This document shows positions 9,123-17,297 of a stretch of 36,723 nucleotides of DNA, one piece after another. The notes beneath the pieces are model-generated. The model did not search any database. It saw only the letters and a program-made list of their open reading frames with translations, and was not told the origin of the DNA. The position numbers were made by a program, and so were the translations under genes. Source of the stretch: Bacteroidales bacterium (GTDB lineage Bacteria; Bacteroidota; Bacteroidia; Bacteroidales; JAAYUG01); NCBI GenBank assembly GCA_012517825.1, contig JAAYUG010000047.1, positions 1-36,723 on the forward strand, in the 5' to 3' direction. The number at the start of each line of letters is the position of its first letter. Position 1 is the stretch's first letter.

Positions 9123-10352
9123 ATGCAATATTTTATTCATCAGTTTGCCAACGGAATACGACTGATACACTATCCGGTCAGCTCACCGGTAGCCCATTGC
9201 GCCATCCTTGTCAACACAGGATCGCGCGATGAATGGCCCGAAGAACATGGCCTGGCCCATTTTGTGGAACATACCATATTCAAAGGAACAACACACCGGA
9301 AACCCTGGCATATTATCAGCGCCCTGGAAGATGTCGGCGGCGATCTGAATGCCTATACAACAAAAGAAGAAACCTGTGTTCATGCTTCGTTTATGAAGGA
9401 AGACTTTGCAAAAGCATTCGACCTTCTGAGCGACCTTATCTTCAGGGCCACCTTCCCGGAAAAGGAAATTGAAAAGGAAAAGGAAATTGTTCTGGACGAA
9501 ATCAACTCTTACCTCGATACCCCTTCCGAACTGATTCTCGACTCCTTTGAAGAACTGATATACAGCGACAATCCGCTGGGACGCAGCATTCTCGGACGTA
9601 CCGAAACCGTCAGGCAGTTTACCAGAAGCCAGATCCTTGCTTTCATTGAACGAACCTACCATACCGACCAGATGGTGGTTGCCGCGGCAGGTGAGATTGA
9701 CAGCAAAAAGCTGGTCCGCCTTGCCGAAAAATATTTTGGCTCCCTCCCGGCACGCATCCGCACCGACGAAGCAAAAAAGTACCGCCAGCCTCCGGTTTAT
9801 CATTCCATACAGCGCACTGAAAACCGGAACACCTACCAGACCCACTGCGTAATAGGCACCACTGCGTATCATCTGAACGACAAACGCCGTATCGGACTCC
9901 ATCTGCTCAACAATATTCTCGGAGGCCCTCATATGAGTTCACGGTTAAATATGTCACTGCGTGAACGATACGGTTATACCTATACGGTAGAAGCAAACTA
10001 TACTCCTTATTCTGATGCCGGTTTACTGACCATCTATTTCGGAACCGATAAGAACTATCTCGATAAAAGCATCAGGCTGATCAGGCGCGAAACCGAAAAA
10101 CTCCGTACCACAAAACTTGGATCCCTTCAGCTTCACCGGGCCAAGAAACAGCTAATCGGCCAGATTGCCATTGCGTCCGAAAACAATGAAGCCCACATGC
10201 TGAGTATCGGCAAAAGCCTTCTGGTATTCGACCGGGTTGATACCATTAAAGAAGTAACCAGAAAAATCGAAGAGGTAACGGATTCGGCCCTCCTGGAAAT
10301 TGCCAACGAAATCCTGCATCCCGATAAGCTTTCAATGCTGATCTATCAATGA
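9123..10352 (+). CDS. M16 family zinc metallopeptidase (pitrilysin type)
   Basis: The 409-residue protein has the inverted zinc motif HxxEH (His46, Glu49, His50 in HFVEHTIFKGT). A downstream acidic helix with EIVLDEINSY holds Glu126, about 75 residues further and near the spacing expected for the third ligand. The C-terminal half carries the R-E-R-Y-G-Y-T-Y-T-V region that marks the second M16 domain (about 270-290). It resembles the processing-peptidase-like M16 enzymes of bacteria rather than full-length pitrilysin. No signal peptide is seen, so a cytoplasmic place is likely. Its stop overlaps the next start (ATGA), so the two genes form one transcript. The substrate is unknown. Confidence 0.9.
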   Translation: MQYFIHQFANGIRLIHYPVSSPVAHCAILVNTGSRDEWPEEHGLAHFVEHTIFKGTTHRKPWHIISALEDVGGDLNAYTTKEETCVHASFMKEDFAKAFDLLSDLIFRATFPEKEIEKEKEIVLDEINSYLDTPSELILDSFEELIYSDNPLGRSILGRTETVRQFTRSQILAFIERTYHTDQMVVAAAGEIDSKKLVRLAEKYFGSLPARIRTDEAKKYRQPPVYHSIQRTENRNTYQTHCVIGTTAYHLNDKRRIGLHLLNNILGGPHMSSRLNMSLRERYGYTYTVEANYTPYSDAGLLTIYFGTDKNYLDKSIRLIRRETEKLRTTKLGSLQLHRAKKQLIGQIAIASENNEAHMLSIGKSLLVFDRVDTIKEVTRKIEEVTDSALLEIANEILHPDKLSMLIYQ

Positions 10353-10996
10353 ATACTCTGTTTACCAACGACCTCACCGAAGATTACATCAGGAAAAACA
10401 GCACGAAAGAGCCGGAACTTTTGCGCATGCTGGAAGAAGAAACCTACCGTTTCACAGGTAATCCGAGGATGCTGTCGGGGTTTCTCCAGGGAAGAGTCCT
10501 GTCTTTTTTATCCAGGCTGATTCGTCCAGAACGAATTCTCGAAATCGGAACCTTCACGGGCTACTCAGCCCTCTGTCTCTGCGAAGGCCTGGCCCCGGGC
10601 GGAATATTGCACACCATTGAATGCAACGACGAAATTGCACCTGTTGCAAGAAAATACTTTGACCTGTCAGAATATAAAAACCAGATTGTGTTTCACATCG
10701 GTGACGCCCGTACCCTCCTTCCCGGAATCAGAGAAACCTTCCAGCTCGTTTACCTGGACGGAGAAAAAAAGGAATATCCGGAGTACTTCGCACTCGTGTC
10801 AGACAAAATCTCATCCGGAGGACTGCTGATATGCGATAACCTGCTCTGGAACGGAAAGGTTTTTGACCAACCTGAACCGGCAGACCATTCAACAAAAGCT
10901 ATTCTGGAATTCACCAATGCAATAACCAGGGATCTTCGCTTCGAAAGCATTATTCTTCCGATAAGGGACGGCATCATGATAGCAAGAAAAAAGTAA
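10349..10996 (+). CDS. Class I SAM-dependent O-methyltransferase (COMT/CCoAOMT-like)
   Basis: This 215-residue protein belongs to the methyltransferase_3 (caffeoyl-CoA/catechol O-methyltransferase) group. SAM motif I is LEIGTFTGYSALCLCEGL (about 66-85). An acidic residue after the next strand sits in HTIECND, and YLDGEKKEYPEYF holds the metal/substrate Asp. The later CDNLLWNGKV is typical of the family, whose members need a divalent metal. It starts four bases inside the M16 peptidase gene and is surely co-transcribed. The methylated substrate cannot be told; in Bacteroidota this pair is seen as a conserved housekeeping-like unit (from memory, not checked). Confidence 0.9.
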   Translation: MNTLFTNDLTEDYIRKNSTKEPELLRMLEEETYRFTGNPRMLSGFLQGRVLSFLSRLIRPERILEIGTFTGYSALCLCEGLAPGGILHTIECNDEIAPVARKYFDLSEYKNQIVFHIGDARTLLPGIRETFQLVYLDGEKKEYPEYFALVSDKISSGGLLICDNLLWNGKVFDQPEPADHSTKAILEFTNAITRDLRFESIILPIRDGIMIARKK

Positions 10997-11064
10997 TTTC
11001 CGAAACTTTTTTGAGCAATATTTGTTTATTTTGATGCTATTAAACTGTCGACAAATAAATCCTC

Positions 11065-11952
11065 ATGGCACATTACACCATCCATGACCTTGAACAGCTT
11101 TCGGGCATCAAGGCCCACACCATACGGATATGGGAAAAGCGATACGGACTTATCAAACCGGAGCGTACCTGTACCAACATCCGTATTTACAGCGATAATG
11201 ATCTGAAAAAGATACTGAACATTTCCCTGCTCAACCGTCATGGATTCAGAATATCAAAGATTGCCGGTCTGAGCGAGGAGGAACTGAACGAAAAGGTTCT
11301 GCTCCTGAGCCAGCATTCCCATTCATACGGTGACCAAATCGATGCCCTTACCTCAGCCATGATTGAGCTGGATGACGAACGCTTCTACCAGCTCTTGTCC
11401 TCATCCATTATGAGAATTGGATTCGAGGAAACCTTTATTCACGTTATCTATCCTTTTCTGGATAAAGTAGGCATTCTGTGGCAGGCCGGAACTATCAACC
11501 CTGCACAGGAACATTTTATTTCAAATCTGATCCGGCAAAAGCTGATTGTAGCCATTGACGGTGCCCTTATTCACCAGAAGACCTCAGCACGAAAATTCCT
11601 CCTCTACCTTCCCGAAGGGGAAATGCATGAACTTGGACTGCTGTTCTACCAGTACCTGATTATCAGAAGAGGACACAAAACCCTGTATCTTGGTCCTTCT
11701 GTGCCACAGAAAGACCTGGCAGAAATCAGCAGGCATTATCAGCCCGATTATCTTGTTTCCTTTTTTGTTACGCAGATAGAACCAAAAGAATTCAGGCAAT
11801 ATATTGACTTCATCAGCAGCAGTTTTCCTTCCACTCCTTTCTTTTTTTCAGGACAGCAGGCAGCTCCTTATGCCGAGAGCCTTCCTGACAACATAATTTA
11901 TTGTCCTACCCCGGTTGCTTTCACCCAGGCACTCCAGAAAGCCGGGATTTAG
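11065..11952 (+). CDS. MerR-family regulator with cobalamin-binding domain (CarH/LitR-like)
   Basis: The protein has 295 residues. Residues 1-70 form a MerR winged helix (YTIHDLEQLSGI, TIRIWEKRYGLIKPERT, RIYSDNDL). The middle domain has W-x9-E-H (Trp139, Glu149, His150 in WQAGTINPAQEH), the signature of CarH-type four-helix caps that sit over adenosylcobalamin. The C-terminal Rossmann-like part carries E-x-H-x-x-G (Glu186, His188, Gly191), a variant of the B12-binding D-x-H-x-x-G, so His188 is the likely axial ligand. In CarH, light breaks the Co-C bond and releases DNA. Carotenoid genes, the classic targets, are not nearby. No MerR-type operator is evident by eye. Confidence 0.88.
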   Translation: MAHYTIHDLEQLSGIKAHTIRIWEKRYGLIKPERTCTNIRIYSDNDLKKILNISLLNRHGFRISKIAGLSEEELNEKVLLLSQHSHSYGDQIDALTSAMIELDDERFYQLLSSSIMRIGFEETFIHVIYPFLDKVGILWQAGTINPAQEHFISNLIRQKLIVAIDGALIHQKTSARKFLLYLPEGEMHELGLLFYQYLIIRRGHKTLYLGPSVPQKDLAEISRHYQPDYLVSFFVTQIEPKEFRQYIDFISSSFPSTPFFFSGQQAAPYAESLPDNIIYCPTPVAFTQALQKAGI

Positions 11953-12289
11953 TTAGTAAGCCCGGATTACGCATCAGGAGAGCAAGCGATCTGATGCGCA
12001 GTGCGCAGGCCTTGCGCGCAAGCATCCGGGCAAACCCCGCTGGAACGCAGTGGAAGCGGCCATTGCGGCACGTTGCGCGTTTTTTTAAAGCGCAATGTGC
12101 TCTCAAACTTCATTCACCCACTCAGTCCCCTTCAATTAGCCATTGCCTTTGTCTATTGTCCATTAGCTCTCAAGGAGTTAGCAGAAGAATAAACAGTTGA
12201 TGCATTCCAGAAGTTTTAACTAGGTATTCAATCACTGACAGCAAACTGTTTGCAAGCCAGGTTGTACGATAAGACATTGGACAAAAAAT
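11953..12289 (+). other. Gene-free stretch with hairpins and repeat copy A
   Basis: No gene is seen. CGCATCAG (11970-11977) pairs with 11991-11998 as an 8-bp stem. Copy A of the dispersed repeat follows (12032-12106). After it, the text ATTAGCCATTGCCTTTGTCTATTGTCCATTAG (about 12136-12167) has a loose heptad rhythm like other Bacteroidota intergenic repeats. Short frames across here are not taken as genes. Confidence 0.6.
12032..12106 (+). repeat. Dispersed intergenic repeat, copy A
   Basis: It begins AAACCCCGCTGGAAC and includes two potential hairpins: CCGCT pairing with AGCGG, and CGTTGCGC (12071-12078) pairing with GCGCAATG (12090-12097, one G-U) around a T-rich loop. It aligns with copy C at about 83% identity by hand count. 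It lies about 80 bases after the MerR gene, in the same orientation. Confidence 0.75.
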
Positions 12290-12465
12290 GTTAATTTTGT
12301 GTATCTTTATTAAATTTAATGTTAAACATATTGCTATTTGTTAATTTAGATATAATTTATAATGACATCATACATTTGTATATTAAAATATTGTAATTTA
12401 ATATTTTATAAATTTATCTTATTTATATAAATACCTTTTTATCCTATTTTATATCCTTAATCGAT
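12290..12465. other. Very AT-rich leader upstream of the ECF sigma gene
   Basis: This stretch is almost only A and T, unlike its surroundings. TAATTTTG (12292-12299) and TACATTTG (12371-12378) match the -7 consensus but lack a well-placed TTTG box. It may act as a UP-like or regulatory region, or hold alternative promoters. No ORF or RNA gene is recognised. Confidence 0.45.
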
Positions 12466-12497
12466 TTTGATTTGTGTTTATTTATTTCGTATATTTG
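12466..12497 (+). promoter_or_regulatory. Promoter of the ECF sigma factor gene
   Basis: TTTG (12466-12469), exactly 20 bases, then TATATTTG (12490-12497): a full match to the Bacteroidota housekeeping promoter. The leader to ATG 12535 is about 30 bases. Confidence 0.75.
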
Positions 12498-12534
12498 CCT
12501 CAACAAAATAGTTCACAACCAAAAACAACATACC

Positions 12535-13038
12535 ATGACAACAGCAGAATTTTCCAGTGAGCTTCTGAGCCTTGAACCCAGCTTGGAACGGTTTGCCCTG
12601 AGTCTGACATCCGACAGGGAAAGAGCCAAGGACCTGGTGCAGGAAACCTATCTGAAAGCCCTCACATACAGGGAACAGTTCGAAGCTTTCACCAACATGA
12701 AAGCCTGGACATTTACCATCATGAAGAATACCTTCATTAACAATTACAGGCGGTCAAAGCGTGAACGGAACACCCTGGATACGGCAGGCGATCTGAACCA
12801 TGTCAGCTTTGTTCAGGAAACCAGAGGAAACTCTCCTGAATCGCATTATTCAACAAGAGAAATTACCCGGGCAATTGAAGAACTCGAAGATGATTACCGG
12901 ATTCCTTTTGAAATGCACAATGCCGGCTACAAATACAAGGAAATCGCCGATCATCTTGGGTTAAAGATCGGTACGGTAAAGAGCCGCATCTTCTTCACCA
13001 GAAAAAAGCTGATGGATGCCCTGAAAGATTATGCCTGA
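12535..13038 (+). CDS. ECF-type RNA polymerase sigma factor
   Basis: The protein has 167 residues. Region 2 is at about 10-80 (SDRERAKDLVQETYLKAL, then FTNMKAWTFTIMKNTFINNYRR). Region 4 is at about 112-165, with the helix-turn-helix YKYKEIADHLGLKIGTVKSRIFFTRKKL. ATG 12535 is used rather than an earlier in-frame ATG at 12472, because the promoter's -7 box lies between them. No anti-sigma (FecR-like or zinc-finger) gene is next to it, so how activity is controlled is unclear; it resembles the stand-alone ECF factors of Bacteroidota. A perfect terminator follows at once. Confidence 0.93.
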   Translation: MTTAEFSSELLSLEPSLERFALSLTSDRERAKDLVQETYLKALTYREQFEAFTNMKAWTFTIMKNTFINNYRRSKRERNTLDTAGDLNHVSFVQETRGNSPESHYSTREITRAIEELEDDYRIPFEMHNAGYKYKEIADHLGLKIGTVKSRIFFTRKKLMDALKDYA

Positions 13039-13053
13039 TATTTTCAGGAAATG

Positions 13054-13091
13054 AAAAAAAGGTGTTTCCCCTATCGGAAACACCTTTTTTT
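13054..13091 (+). terminator. Rho-independent terminator after the ECF sigma gene
   Basis: A perfect 16-bp stem: seven A then GGTGTTTCC (13054-13069) against GGAAACACC then seven T (13076-13091), with a 6-base loop. The A run on the left could let it work on the minus strand too. Confidence 0.92.
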
Positions 13092-13139
13092 ATGGGGTTT
13101 TGTTTTGCCCTTCCGTGTAACATTTCTCCCCCAAATGAT

Positions 13140-13147
13140 TATTTTTG
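13140..13147 (+). promoter_or_regulatory. -7 promoter element of the aldo/keto reductase gene
   Basis: TATTTTTG matches TAnnTTTG, 24 bases before ATG 13172. No convincing -33 TTTG is seen at the right spacing. Confidence 0.5.
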
Positions 13148-13171
13148 AGCTTTCATTAAACACAGACTCGT

Positions 13172-14383
13172 ATGAAAAAATCCAGTCGGCGCAGATTTCT
13201 TGCCAGCAGTGCAGGTCTTTTGGGAGCTGGCCTGGCCGGCCTTCCGGTGCTGGCAGAAACCAACAGAAACCATTCATCGGAACGAAATGCTTCCGGAATG
13301 ATATACAGAACCCTTGGCCGGACGGGAATCCGGGTTCCGGTTGTCAGCATGGGCGTGATGAATGCTTCCAACCCGAATCTGGTGAAGGAAGCATGGAAAT
13401 CAGGAATACGGCACTTCGACACCGCATGGATTTACCAGAACGGGAACAACGAACTCATGGTAGGCCGGGTGCTGAAAGAATTGCAGGTGCGCCGTGAAGA
13501 CGTCATCCTGGCCAGTAAAGTATTTCTCCACGACAAAAGAGGTGTGCAGAAGGATAATGATTTGAAGGATATTTTCCTGCAACGCTTCCATCAAAGCCTG
13601 GAAAGACTTCAAACCGACTATATCGATATTCTTTATCTGCATGATGTTTCAGATCCTTCTCAGGTAAATGCCCCCTGGCTAATTGATACATTTTCTGAAC
13701 TGAAAAAAAGCAAAAAGATCCGCTGGGCCGGCTTTTCCACTCACACCTACTGGCCGGAACTCGTAAAAGATGCGGCCGATAAAGGCTTTTACGATGTCAT
13801 TCTGCTTTCCATCAATTACTCAATGTCGCACGATACCGCTTCTCTCGAAGCCATGAACTATGCAGCCGCTAAGGGCGTCGGACTGATTGCCATGAAAACC
13901 CAATGCCAGCAGGCATGGTACAAAGAAAATCTGCCCGCCGAGATGCAGAAATTCTATGAAGGAAAGATCATGCATTCAGCACTGCTGAAATGGGTATTGC
14001 GCCACGAATCCATTGCCACGGCTGTTCCCGGATTTACCACCTTTCAGCAACTCGAAGAAGATATGGCTGTAGCCACCAACCTGGAATACACATCCGATGA
14101 ACTTAAATTTCTTACCGATCATAATGTTCAGCTTGCCCTGAATGCCAACTGCCGTTTTTGCGGCAAATGCCTTCCGGGCTGCCCTCATAATGTACACATT
14201 CCCACACTGATGCGCGCCCATATGTACGCCTATGCATACGGAAATGTACACATGACCCGGCAAACCCTGTCAGGACAAAACGGACTGGAAGCATGTGCCA
14301 AATGCGATGTATGTACAGCACAATGTGTAAACGATGTTCCCATTGCCCGTCGAATCGGAGAAATCATTCCCCTGCTTGGATAA
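13172..14383 (+). CDS. Tat-exported aldo/keto reductase with two 4Fe-4S motifs
   Basis: The protein has 403 residues. The N-terminus MKKSSRRRFLASSAG is a twin-arginine signal followed by a hydrophobic stretch and an Ala-rich cleavage region. Residues about 43-310 are an aldo/keto reductase barrel with the tetrad Asp83, Tyr88, Lys116 and His157. The C-terminus has two ferredoxin-like motifs, Cys327-330-333-337 and Cys375-378-381-385, each C-x2-C-x2-C-x3-C. The Tat signal suits a protein that folds around Fe-S clusters before export. The electron partner and substrate are unknown. A GH3 glucosidase gene follows after 29 bases, probably in the same transcript, so a role in periplasmic sugar oxidation or reduction is possible but not shown. 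Confidence 0.93.
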   Translation: MKKSSRRRFLASSAGLLGAGLAGLPVLAETNRNHSSERNASGMIYRTLGRTGIRVPVVSMGVMNASNPNLVKEAWKSGIRHFDTAWIYQNGNNELMVGRVLKELQVRREDVILASKVFLHDKRGVQKDNDLKDIFLQRFHQSLERLQTDYIDILYLHDVSDPSQVNAPWLIDTFSELKKSKKIRWAGFSTHTYWPELVKDAADKGFYDVILLSINYSMSHDTASLEAMNYAAAKGVGLIAMKTQCQQAWYKENLPAEMQKFYEGKIMHSALLKWVLRHESIATAVPGFTTFQQLEEDMAVATNLEYTSDELKFLTDHNVQLALNANCRFCGKCLPGCPHNVHIPTLMRAHMYAYAYGNVHMTRQTLSGQNGLEACAKCDVCTAQCVNDVPIARRIGEIIPLLG

Positions 14384-14412
14384 CATGTTAATACCTATAA
14401 AAAGTAAGTACC

Positions 14413-16659
14413 ATGAGAACAAAATGGCTTTTATTCATTCTGCCGGTTGCACTTCTCCTGCTGAATGGCAGCTGCAGCAAACAGGCAAAAAACCTTTCAC
14501 CGGAAGATAAAATGACAGAAAAGAAAATTGATGCCCTGCTGAAGCAAATGACCTTAGAGGAAAAAGTAGGTCAGATGAACCAGTACAGCGGCTGGGTGGA
14601 TACAACTGGGCCTAATTTTGGCGACAAGAACATTTTTGAAGAAATTAAGAAGGGATGGGTTGGCTCGGTGCTCAACATTACCGGCGCCGAAAACGTGCGG
14701 AAGGTACAGCAAATGGCCGTTGACTGCACGCGGTTGCATATCCCGCTCATTTTCGGACTCGATGTGATTCACGGTTACCGCACCATTTTCCCGGTACCCC
14801 TGGCCGAGGCATGCAGCTGGGATCTGGAAGCCATTGAAAAGGGTGCACGGATTGCCGCTACCGAAGCATCTTCAGCGGGTGTAAACTGGACCTTTGCCCC
14901 CATGGTTGACATTGCGAGGGATCCCCGCTGGGGGCGCATCATGGAAGGTGCGGGAGAAGATCCATACCTTGGCTCGCTTGTTGCTGTTGCCCGTGTAAAA
15001 GGCTTTCAGGGCAGTGATCTTTCGGCCAACAACACGATCGTGGCCTGCGCCAAGCATTATGCCGCCTATGGTGCTGCTGAGGGCGGAAGAGACTATAACA
15101 CGGTAGATATGTCGGAACGCACCCTCAGGGATGTATACCTCCGTCCGTTTAAAGCCGCGGCCGAAGCCGGTTGCGGTACTTTCATGAATTCCTTTAATGA
15201 AATCGGCGGGATTCCTTCCACAGGTAACTCCCATCTATTGCGCGACATTCTGAAAGGCGAATGGAATTTCAGGGGCTTTGTCGTTTCGGACTGGGGATCG
15301 GTTGGAGAAATGATCAACCATGGCGTTGCCGCTAACAAAGCCGATGCCGCCGCACTGGCCGCTACCGCCGGATGTGACATGGACATGGAATCACGCTGTT
15401 ACCGGGAAGAACTTGTGAACCTGGTCCGGCAGGGAAAAGTGGACATAAAATACATTGATGATGCCGTCCGCAGAATCTTACGGATCAAATTCCAGCTCGG
15501 ACTGTTTGACGATCCTTACCGCTATTGCAATCCGGAACGGGAAAAGGAACTGATTCTCCATCCCGATCACCTGAAAGCCGCAAAGGAAATGGCCGTAAAA
15601 TCAATGGTCCTGCTGCGGAACGAAGGCCACATTCTGCCCCTGAAGAAATCGAATCAAACCATTGCCCTTATAGGCCCCCTGGCCGCATCGAAAGACGACA
15701 TGATTGGCGGCTGGAGCGCACTGGGACAGGGGAATGATGCCGTATCCCTTTACGAAGGCCTGACCGCAAAACTGGGAAATTCTGCAAAAATTGTTTATGC
15801 CCGTGGATGCGGAATTGCCGAAGATAACCGTAACGGATTTCAGGAAGCCATAAACGCAGCCCGAAAAGCTGATGTCATCCTGCTGGCCATGGGAGAAAGC
15901 CGCCACATGAGCGGCGAAGCCTCATCAAGGGCATACATCGGTTTGCCCGGTGTACAGGAAGAACTGATTAAAGAAATCATGAAGCTTGGAAAACCAACCG
16001 TTCTGGTTTTGTTCAACGGGCGTCCCCTTACTATTCCGTGGATTGCAGAACATGTCCCGGCTATTCTGGAAGCCTGGTTCCCGGGAATACGCGGAGGAGA
16101 AGCCATTGCTGATATTCTGTTCGGTGATGCCGTACCTTCCGGTAAACTGGTTACTACTTTCCCCCACAGCCTCGGACAGGTTCCCCTGTACTATAACCAT
16201 AAAAACACCGGCAGGCCTTACTCTCCCGATTCCTATTTTACCTCACGTTACCTCGATGAAACCAACGATCCGCTCTTCCCGTTTGGCTACGGCCTCAGCT
16301 ATACCACATTTGCCTATTCCGGCCTTCAGCTGAGCGATTCCGTTATGACCGGCAGCCAACCTCTCAATGTTTCTGTTACTGTAACCAATACAGGAAATTA
16401 TGACGCCGAGGAGGTAGTTCAGCTCTATGTGCGCGATATGGTGGGAAGCGTTACACGACCGGTTAAAGAACTCAAGGGTTTCAAAAAAGTATTGATCAAA
16501 AAAGGTGAATCTGTAACGGTTTCATTTACCCTTACCGAAGCCGACCTTCGCTTTTATGATGCCAGCATGAACTTTGTATCCGAACCCGGCGAATTCAGAG
16601 TATTTGTGGGAGGTAATTCAAGGGATGTGCTGGAAGGAAAATTCTGGTTAAGACTCTGA
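14413..16659 (+). CDS. Glycoside hydrolase family 3 beta-glucosidase (BglX-like), probable lipoprotein
   Basis: This 748-residue enzyme removes terminal beta-linked glucose or related sugars. The N-terminal segment MRTKWLLFILPVALLLLNGSC is a likely lipoprotein signal with Cys21, though the lipobox (LNGSC) is not ideal. The catalytic barrel follows: LKQMTLEEKVGQMNQYSG, FGLDVIHGYRTIFPVPLAEACSWD, and VSDWGSVGEM with nucleophile Asp293. After it come the alpha/beta sandwich (about 400-610) and a C-terminal fibronectin III-like domain (about 655-745; VTVTNTGNYDAEEVVQLYV). The length matches E. coli BglX. It likely acts in the periplasm. The acid/base Glu was not assigned by eye. It is followed by an inverted repeat and a terminator. 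Confidence 0.93.
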   Translation: MRTKWLLFILPVALLLLNGSCSKQAKNLSPEDKMTEKKIDALLKQMTLEEKVGQMNQYSGWVDTTGPNFGDKNIFEEIKKGWVGSVLNITGAENVRKVQQMAVDCTRLHIPLIFGLDVIHGYRTIFPVPLAEACSWDLEAIEKGARIAATEASSAGVNWTFAPMVDIARDPRWGRIMEGAGEDPYLGSLVAVARVKGFQGSDLSANNTIVACAKHYAAYGAAEGGRDYNTVDMSERTLRDVYLRPFKAAAEAGCGTFMNSFNEIGGIPSTGNSHLLRDILKGEWNFRGFVVSDWGSVGEMINHGVAANKADAAALAATAGCDMDMESRCYREELVNLVRQGKVDIKYIDDAVRRILRIKFQLGLFDDPYRYCNPEREKELILHPDHLKAAKEMAVKSMVLLRNEGHILPLKKSNQTIALIGPLAASKDDMIGGWSALGQGNDAVSLYEGLTAKLGNSAKIVYARGCGIAEDNRNGFQEAINAARKADVILLAMGESRHMSGEASSRAYIGLPGVQEELIKEIMKLGKPTVLVLFNGRPLTIPWIAEHVPAILEAWFPGIRGGEAIADILFGDAVPSGKLVTTFPHSLGQVPLYYNHKNTGRPYSPDSYFTSRYLDETNDPLFPFGYGLSYTTFAYSGLQLSDSVMTGSQPLNVSVTVTNTGNYDAEEVVQLYVRDMVGSVTRPVKELKGFKKVLIKKGESVTVSFTLTEADLRFYDASMNFVSEPGEFRVFVGGNSRDVLEGKFWLRL

Positions 16660-16671
16660 ACATAAACCGAA

Positions 16672-16699
16672 GTACCATGAATTAACAAATTCATGGTAC
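16672..16699 (+). repeat. Perfect 12-bp inverted repeat after the GH3 gene
   Basis: GTACCATGAATT (16672-16683), loop AACA, then its exact complement (16688-16699). It has no T run, so it is not a classic terminator. It could protect the mRNA 3' end or bind a regulator. Confidence 0.6.
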
Positions 16700-16720
16700 C
16701 TGGGATAAAATTCTTTCCGG

Positions 16721-16759
16721 GGGATGTCAAAAAAGGAAGTTTTGAGACATCCCTTTTTT
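16721..16759 (+). terminator. Terminator of the aldo/keto reductase-GH3 unit
   Basis: GGGATGTC (16721-16728) pairs with GACATCCC (16746-16753), followed by TTTTTT. The inner AAAA and TTTT can lengthen the stem. Confidence 0.8.
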
Positions 16760-16805
16760 GTTTTGAAATTTTACTAAAGTTCCTGGTCAGAAATTGATTA
16801 TAAAG

Positions 16806-16839
16806 AAAGAGCGAAAGTTTTCCCTTTCGCTCTTTTTTT
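16806..16839. terminator. Second hairpin terminator, next to tRNA-Leu
   Basis: AAAGAGCGAAAG (16806-16817) pairs perfectly with 16824-16835 around TTTTCC, then more T. It lies just past the 3' end of the minus-strand tRNA-Leu and may end that transcript as well as late read-through from GH3. Confidence 0.75.
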
Positions 16840-16845
16840 GTCATG

Positions 16846-16931
16846 TACCCGGAGCGGGAATTGAACCCGCACAACCATTACTGGTTACAGGATTTTAAGT
16901 CCTGCGCGTCTACCTGTTCCGCCATCCGGGC
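16846..16931 (-). tRNA. tRNA-Leu (TAA)
   Basis: This 86-base class II tRNA has acceptor GCCCGGA/TCCGGGT. The anticodon stem CAGGA/TCCTG encloses loop CTTAAAA (anticodon TAA at 16897-16895). A long variable arm and T-arm GGTTCAATTCC follow. Discriminator is A; CCA is not encoded. Confidence 0.96.
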
Positions 16932-17061
16932 AAAAAAAAATACCATAAAGCGTTTGTCGTGAGTGAAATTGTATTGGAGTGGAAATCTGCATTCCTGCTA
17001 ATGAACACTGTAATGTAAGGAAAAGAAAAACTGCAGTTCCCCAAATTCATCCGGGGGTTTG

Positions 17062-17134
17062 AGCGGGAAACGGGACTCGGACCCGCGACCCCAACCTTGG
17101 CAAGGTTGTGCTCTACCAACTGAGCTATTCCCGC
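17062..17134 (-). tRNA. tRNA-Gly (GCC)
   Basis: This 73-base tRNA has acceptor GCGGGAA/TTCCCGC, D arm AGCTCAGTTGGTAGAGC, and anticodon stem CAACC/GGTTG with loop TTGCCAA (GCC at 17101-17099). The T loop is GGTCCGAGTCC. Discriminator is T; CCA is not encoded. It is upstream of tRNA-Leu on the same strand with a 130-base gap. Confidence 0.96.
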
Positions 17135-17186
17135 AATCTATTTTGCCTTTCCAAAGAACCGGCTTACCTTTTAACCAAAGGTGGTG

Positions 17187-17217
17187 CAAATTTAATGGAA
17201 ATTTTCTTTTTGCCAAG
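17187..17217 (-). promoter_or_regulatory. Possible promoter of the tRNA-Gly/tRNA-Leu pair
   Basis: On the minus strand CTTG (17217-17214), 19 bases, then TAAATTTG (17194-17187). It lies 52 bases before tRNA-Gly. A nearer CACCTTTG (17183-17176) is a one-mismatch alternative. Confidence 0.4.
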
Positions 17218-17297
17218 ACAAAAATTTCAATTTTACCACCTGTAATCTTACAAGCCTGAAAGAGAGAAATCCCTTTCATGCCTTACCCTGCCTGAGA

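Noticed and set aside
11901-12200. 99-codon plus-strand frame over the repeat after the MerR gene
   Set aside because: It overlaps the end of the MerR gene and then runs through repeat copy A and its hairpins; the peptide has no protein-like pattern.
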